Assembly: GCA_037903355.1 (NCBI GenBank)
Contig: JBAJFE010000004.1
Location: forward strand, 3,534,001 to 3,598,000
Reading direction: 5' to 3'
DNA length: 64,000 bases
From: Trichuris trichiura
Taxonomy: Eukaryota > Nematoda > Enoplea > Trichinellida > Trichuridae
In this document: positions 61,760 through 64,000 of the stretch, piece after piece
How the letters are laid out: every line of letters starts with the position of its first letter
How positions within the stretch are numbered: position 1 is the first letter of the stretch
Made by a program: the position numbers and the translations under genes
The notes under the pieces: model-generated
Database searches by the model: none
What the model was told of the DNA's origin: nothing
What the model saw: only the letters and a program-made list of their open reading frames with translations

Positions 61760-63030
61760 AACTTCTTTTCAACGACTACAACCCGACAATAACGACCAAC
61801 AACGAAGAATAACTGCAACCAGTACAGTATCGTCGAAAAAGTTACTTGATTCTAACCTGCGCATCAATAACGACACTCGCGAATGATTCAGATCCGGCAA
61901 TGCAAACAAGAAAAAATAAACGCGAAAGCGAAAGAACTTTAACTGAAAATATTTTTTCACAATTAAATTTAGCAAATAATTTAAGCGCAACGTAAGGCAT
62001 TTAATATGGTACTGACGCGTTGATCGTATCTTAGCTGCACCGCGGAATTATTTTACGTTGAAAAACATAATTTTTAGTTTTACTTTAGCTTTTCCAAACC
62101 GGTACAGACGGTTAGTACAGCTCATTTTTTTACCAACCTGCATTCACAGGGTACTGTCAGTTTAAAATTTTGTACGTAGCTTGCTGCGACAGGACGCCGA
62201 AGCGCCGTCGGAAATCGCTTTTTTCATATATGTTTTTTTGTTTGCTTTAATGTCGTTTGGTCTGCAGTGGAAAAGAACCAGTTGAATTGGCATTTGTCAG
62301 TTTTTCTTCAAATGCTCCAGGTAAGCTTAGCAGCTTGTTGAATTCCCTTCGAGAAGGTAACATTTTTTCATACCTGCGTTATGCAGCGTAAAGCATTGCG
62401 CAAATTATTTTTCCCGATAAATGCTTTAGTTCGAAACCCCAAAAATCCGTTTCGTCAATAGAAAGCAATTTAAATTTACTAAGCATCGACAACTATGGCG
62501 TTGTTCTCGTTTACAAAGTGATAATGCGGCCATCATCGAGCGCGATATCGTCTACTTTGTTACTTCGCTTCAGATATTTTAAAAAGCAAGTCCCGCTTTC
62601 CCTGGGACAGCTGCTCTGTGTCCATTTTTCGATGCTGACGCAGCTGCAAAGCTATCGTTTAACGAGCAGTTTACTCATTATAAGAGCCGCTGCGTATAAA
62701 ATTAATGAAACGTAAAATCAAAATTGCCGAATAGCGCATTAAAATGACTAAAGCGATCGTAAAAAGACTAAATATAGCAAAAGTGCAAACATCCTTCCGA
62801 CTCTGCAATTTGTATGTACAACGTGTAAGGATAAAAAAAAGAGAACGAGTCGAAAGGGGACAGCCTACAATTTTTGTACAAACAAATTTTTTTTCAATTA
62901 CTGAAAGGGAAGACAGTCTGATTTGAATTGCACGGCGTCTACTGTTCTCCGGTTGCCACGGTGCCAAAGGTACCTCCTTAAACATGAAAGCAAAATAGAT
63001 GTTTTTTTTTAAAAAAAGTAATACGCTCAC
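61760..63030. other. Intergenic
   Basis: Includes the caprin promoter. A minus-strand open frame (63192-62671) and plus-strand ones have no recognisable product. I could not identify exons following 63031 of the gene on the right. Confidence 0.45.
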
Positions 63031-64000
63031 GGTGTTGCTCACCGAAACAGTTCGTTGGCTGCATTGAATGACTGACTGGATAGACGGAAGAAGTCTTTGG
63101 TATAGCTTCATCCCCAACTCCTCTTGGCCTGCCAAAAGAACAGAAGGGTTCAGTGATCGCTGCCTGCGTGCCAGCGGCAGATGGCAATTCAACTACTTCC
63201 ATTTGCCCTCCGCTAAATGCCGGGCTCTCCTCCTTGGAATCGCACACAATGCCCGAATCCGATGAGCTATCTGCTTTGGAATCCACCGCGTTGACTGCAA
63301 AGTAAAGTACAATGCCTCGCCGCTATTATTAGTTGGAAAAGAAGACCTACTGTTTCCACCAGACGTAATTGCGCAGGCTGCTTGACCGAATGGAAATGGA
63401 TTCGTAAGGCAACTGGACGTTGATGCCTTTACGCAGCTATCGTCTCTGCTGGAAATGACCGCCGGAACGATGGGGGCTTCAGAGTTCGCCTCCTTTTTCT
63501 TGGTACGACGTCGCTTTCTCATTCTTCCCTCCTGATCCAAGCAAGGTTGACTATTCGCGTCGTTCAAGCACTCTTTTGGAATGCGCAGAATGAGACGCGG
63601 ATAGGAGCTCGCCTGCGCATCTAGCACGCTTGTAGCTCCAACGGCGCTGCGCAGTTCGGGGTGTAACGTCGAAATGTTCAACAACTTTTGCTTCACTTCG
63701 TCGTCGATCAACCTTTCTTGCCTATCGCCGGAAAGCTTCGATGACGGTGACAACACGGCAGCACCGTTATTGCTGTTATTGACTAGGAAAGACGATGAGT
63801 TAGGCTTCGTAGTTTCAAAATCGTACTCGTTGAAATTGTATGGAGATGAGCCGCCACGATCTCGAGATCCCACCGAGCCTGTCGATTGACCAACAACGGG
63901 TTCCAGCCGGTTTTGCTGCTTGTATACAGGCACTTTGTTGGAACCACCTTTCTTTGAGGGTGAATTCGAATCTCCCGGCGTACCCACGGGACTGTTGACC
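63031..64000 (-). CDS. Partial Ser-rich basic protein, probably nuclear (runs off the window)
   Basis: The minus-strand frame is open from the window edge (SPVGTPGDSNSPSKKGGSNK...), so the gene starts beyond 64000. One intron of about 67 bp lies at about 63357-63290 (GTAGGT...TTGCAG). The next exon ends at about 63031 or 63045, where two GTGAGC donors are possible. Content: Ser/Asn-rich stretches, an ordered-looking segment near SSYPRLILRIPKECLND, a strongly basic RMRKRRRTKKKE typical of a nuclear localisation signal, and DSSSDSGIVCDSKEESP. I do not recognise the family. The composition suggests a chromatin or transcription cofactor, but this is a guess. Confidence 0.5.

Noticed and set aside
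62671..63192. 173-codon minus-strand frame
   Set aside because: Overlaps the true coding frame of the right-edge gene in a different phase and continues into AT-rich intergenic sequence.

Overview
This is a eukaryotic window with short introns (mostly 50-130 bp, GT-AG) and metazoan gene families. It most resembles an AT-rich nematode genome, probably a clade I (Trichuris/Trichinella-like) worm. That assignment is inference. It rests on three tandem TTAGGC units (the nematode telomere hexamer) at 8101, very compact introns, a GIY-YIG Penelope-like element, a Merlin/ISXO2-type transposon and a small secreted ShK-like protein. No species can be read from the sequence alone.

Layout. 1-13.8 kb is a transposon and repeat landscape with two tRNA-Asn genes. 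It holds a complete hAT element with an exact 8-bp target duplication, a Ty3/Gypsy pol relic, a 2-kb head-to-head array of a 70-bp satellite, a Merlin-like non-autonomous element, a second hAT relic, fold-back repeats that look like Penelope termini, and a pogo/Tigger relic. 14.3-28.7 kb is the conserved housekeeping block: mitochondrial glutamate carrier (SLC25A22 type, -), a Mis12-like kinetochore gene (+), GPAA1 (+, one exon), a PA28-gamma type proteasome activator (-) and an EHD-family membrane-remodelling ATPase (+).

29.7-43.0 kb carries the most unusual content. It is a pair of paralogous secreted Glu/Lys-rich proteins. The first is assembled from about 52 predicted micro-exons, nearly all symmetric (phase 0-0, multiples of three), including nine tandem copies of a three-exon cassette. 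The second is a shorter 8-exon paralogue. Both have the same signal-peptide exon, a TATA palindrome upstream, the same kind of C-terminal exon and a related 3' UTR. This architecture recalls the micro-exon genes of schistosomes, but I know of no described nematode counterpart.

43.4-45.6 kb is a complete Merlin DNA transposon: 47-bp terminal inverted repeats, a perfect 8-bp target duplication and a three-exon DDE transposase that splices in frame. 46.0-47.0 kb is a small secreted protein with two six-cysteine (ShK-like) modules. 47.7-54.1 kb holds TatD-type nuclease and MFSD6-type transporter genes (both -). 56.9-58.7 kb is a decayed Penelope-like retroelement with a 12-bp target duplication. 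59.4-61.8 kb is a caprin gene (-), and the right edge holds part of an unidentified Ser-rich, basic, probably nuclear protein (-).

One motif links the repeats. A 30-nt stretch of the form CTGANGAC-(hairpin)-GAAAGC, close to a hammerhead ribozyme core, occurs six times, always in or beside Penelope-type ends. All splice models here were read by eye from reading frame, splice signals and family resemblance; none is backed by transcripts.
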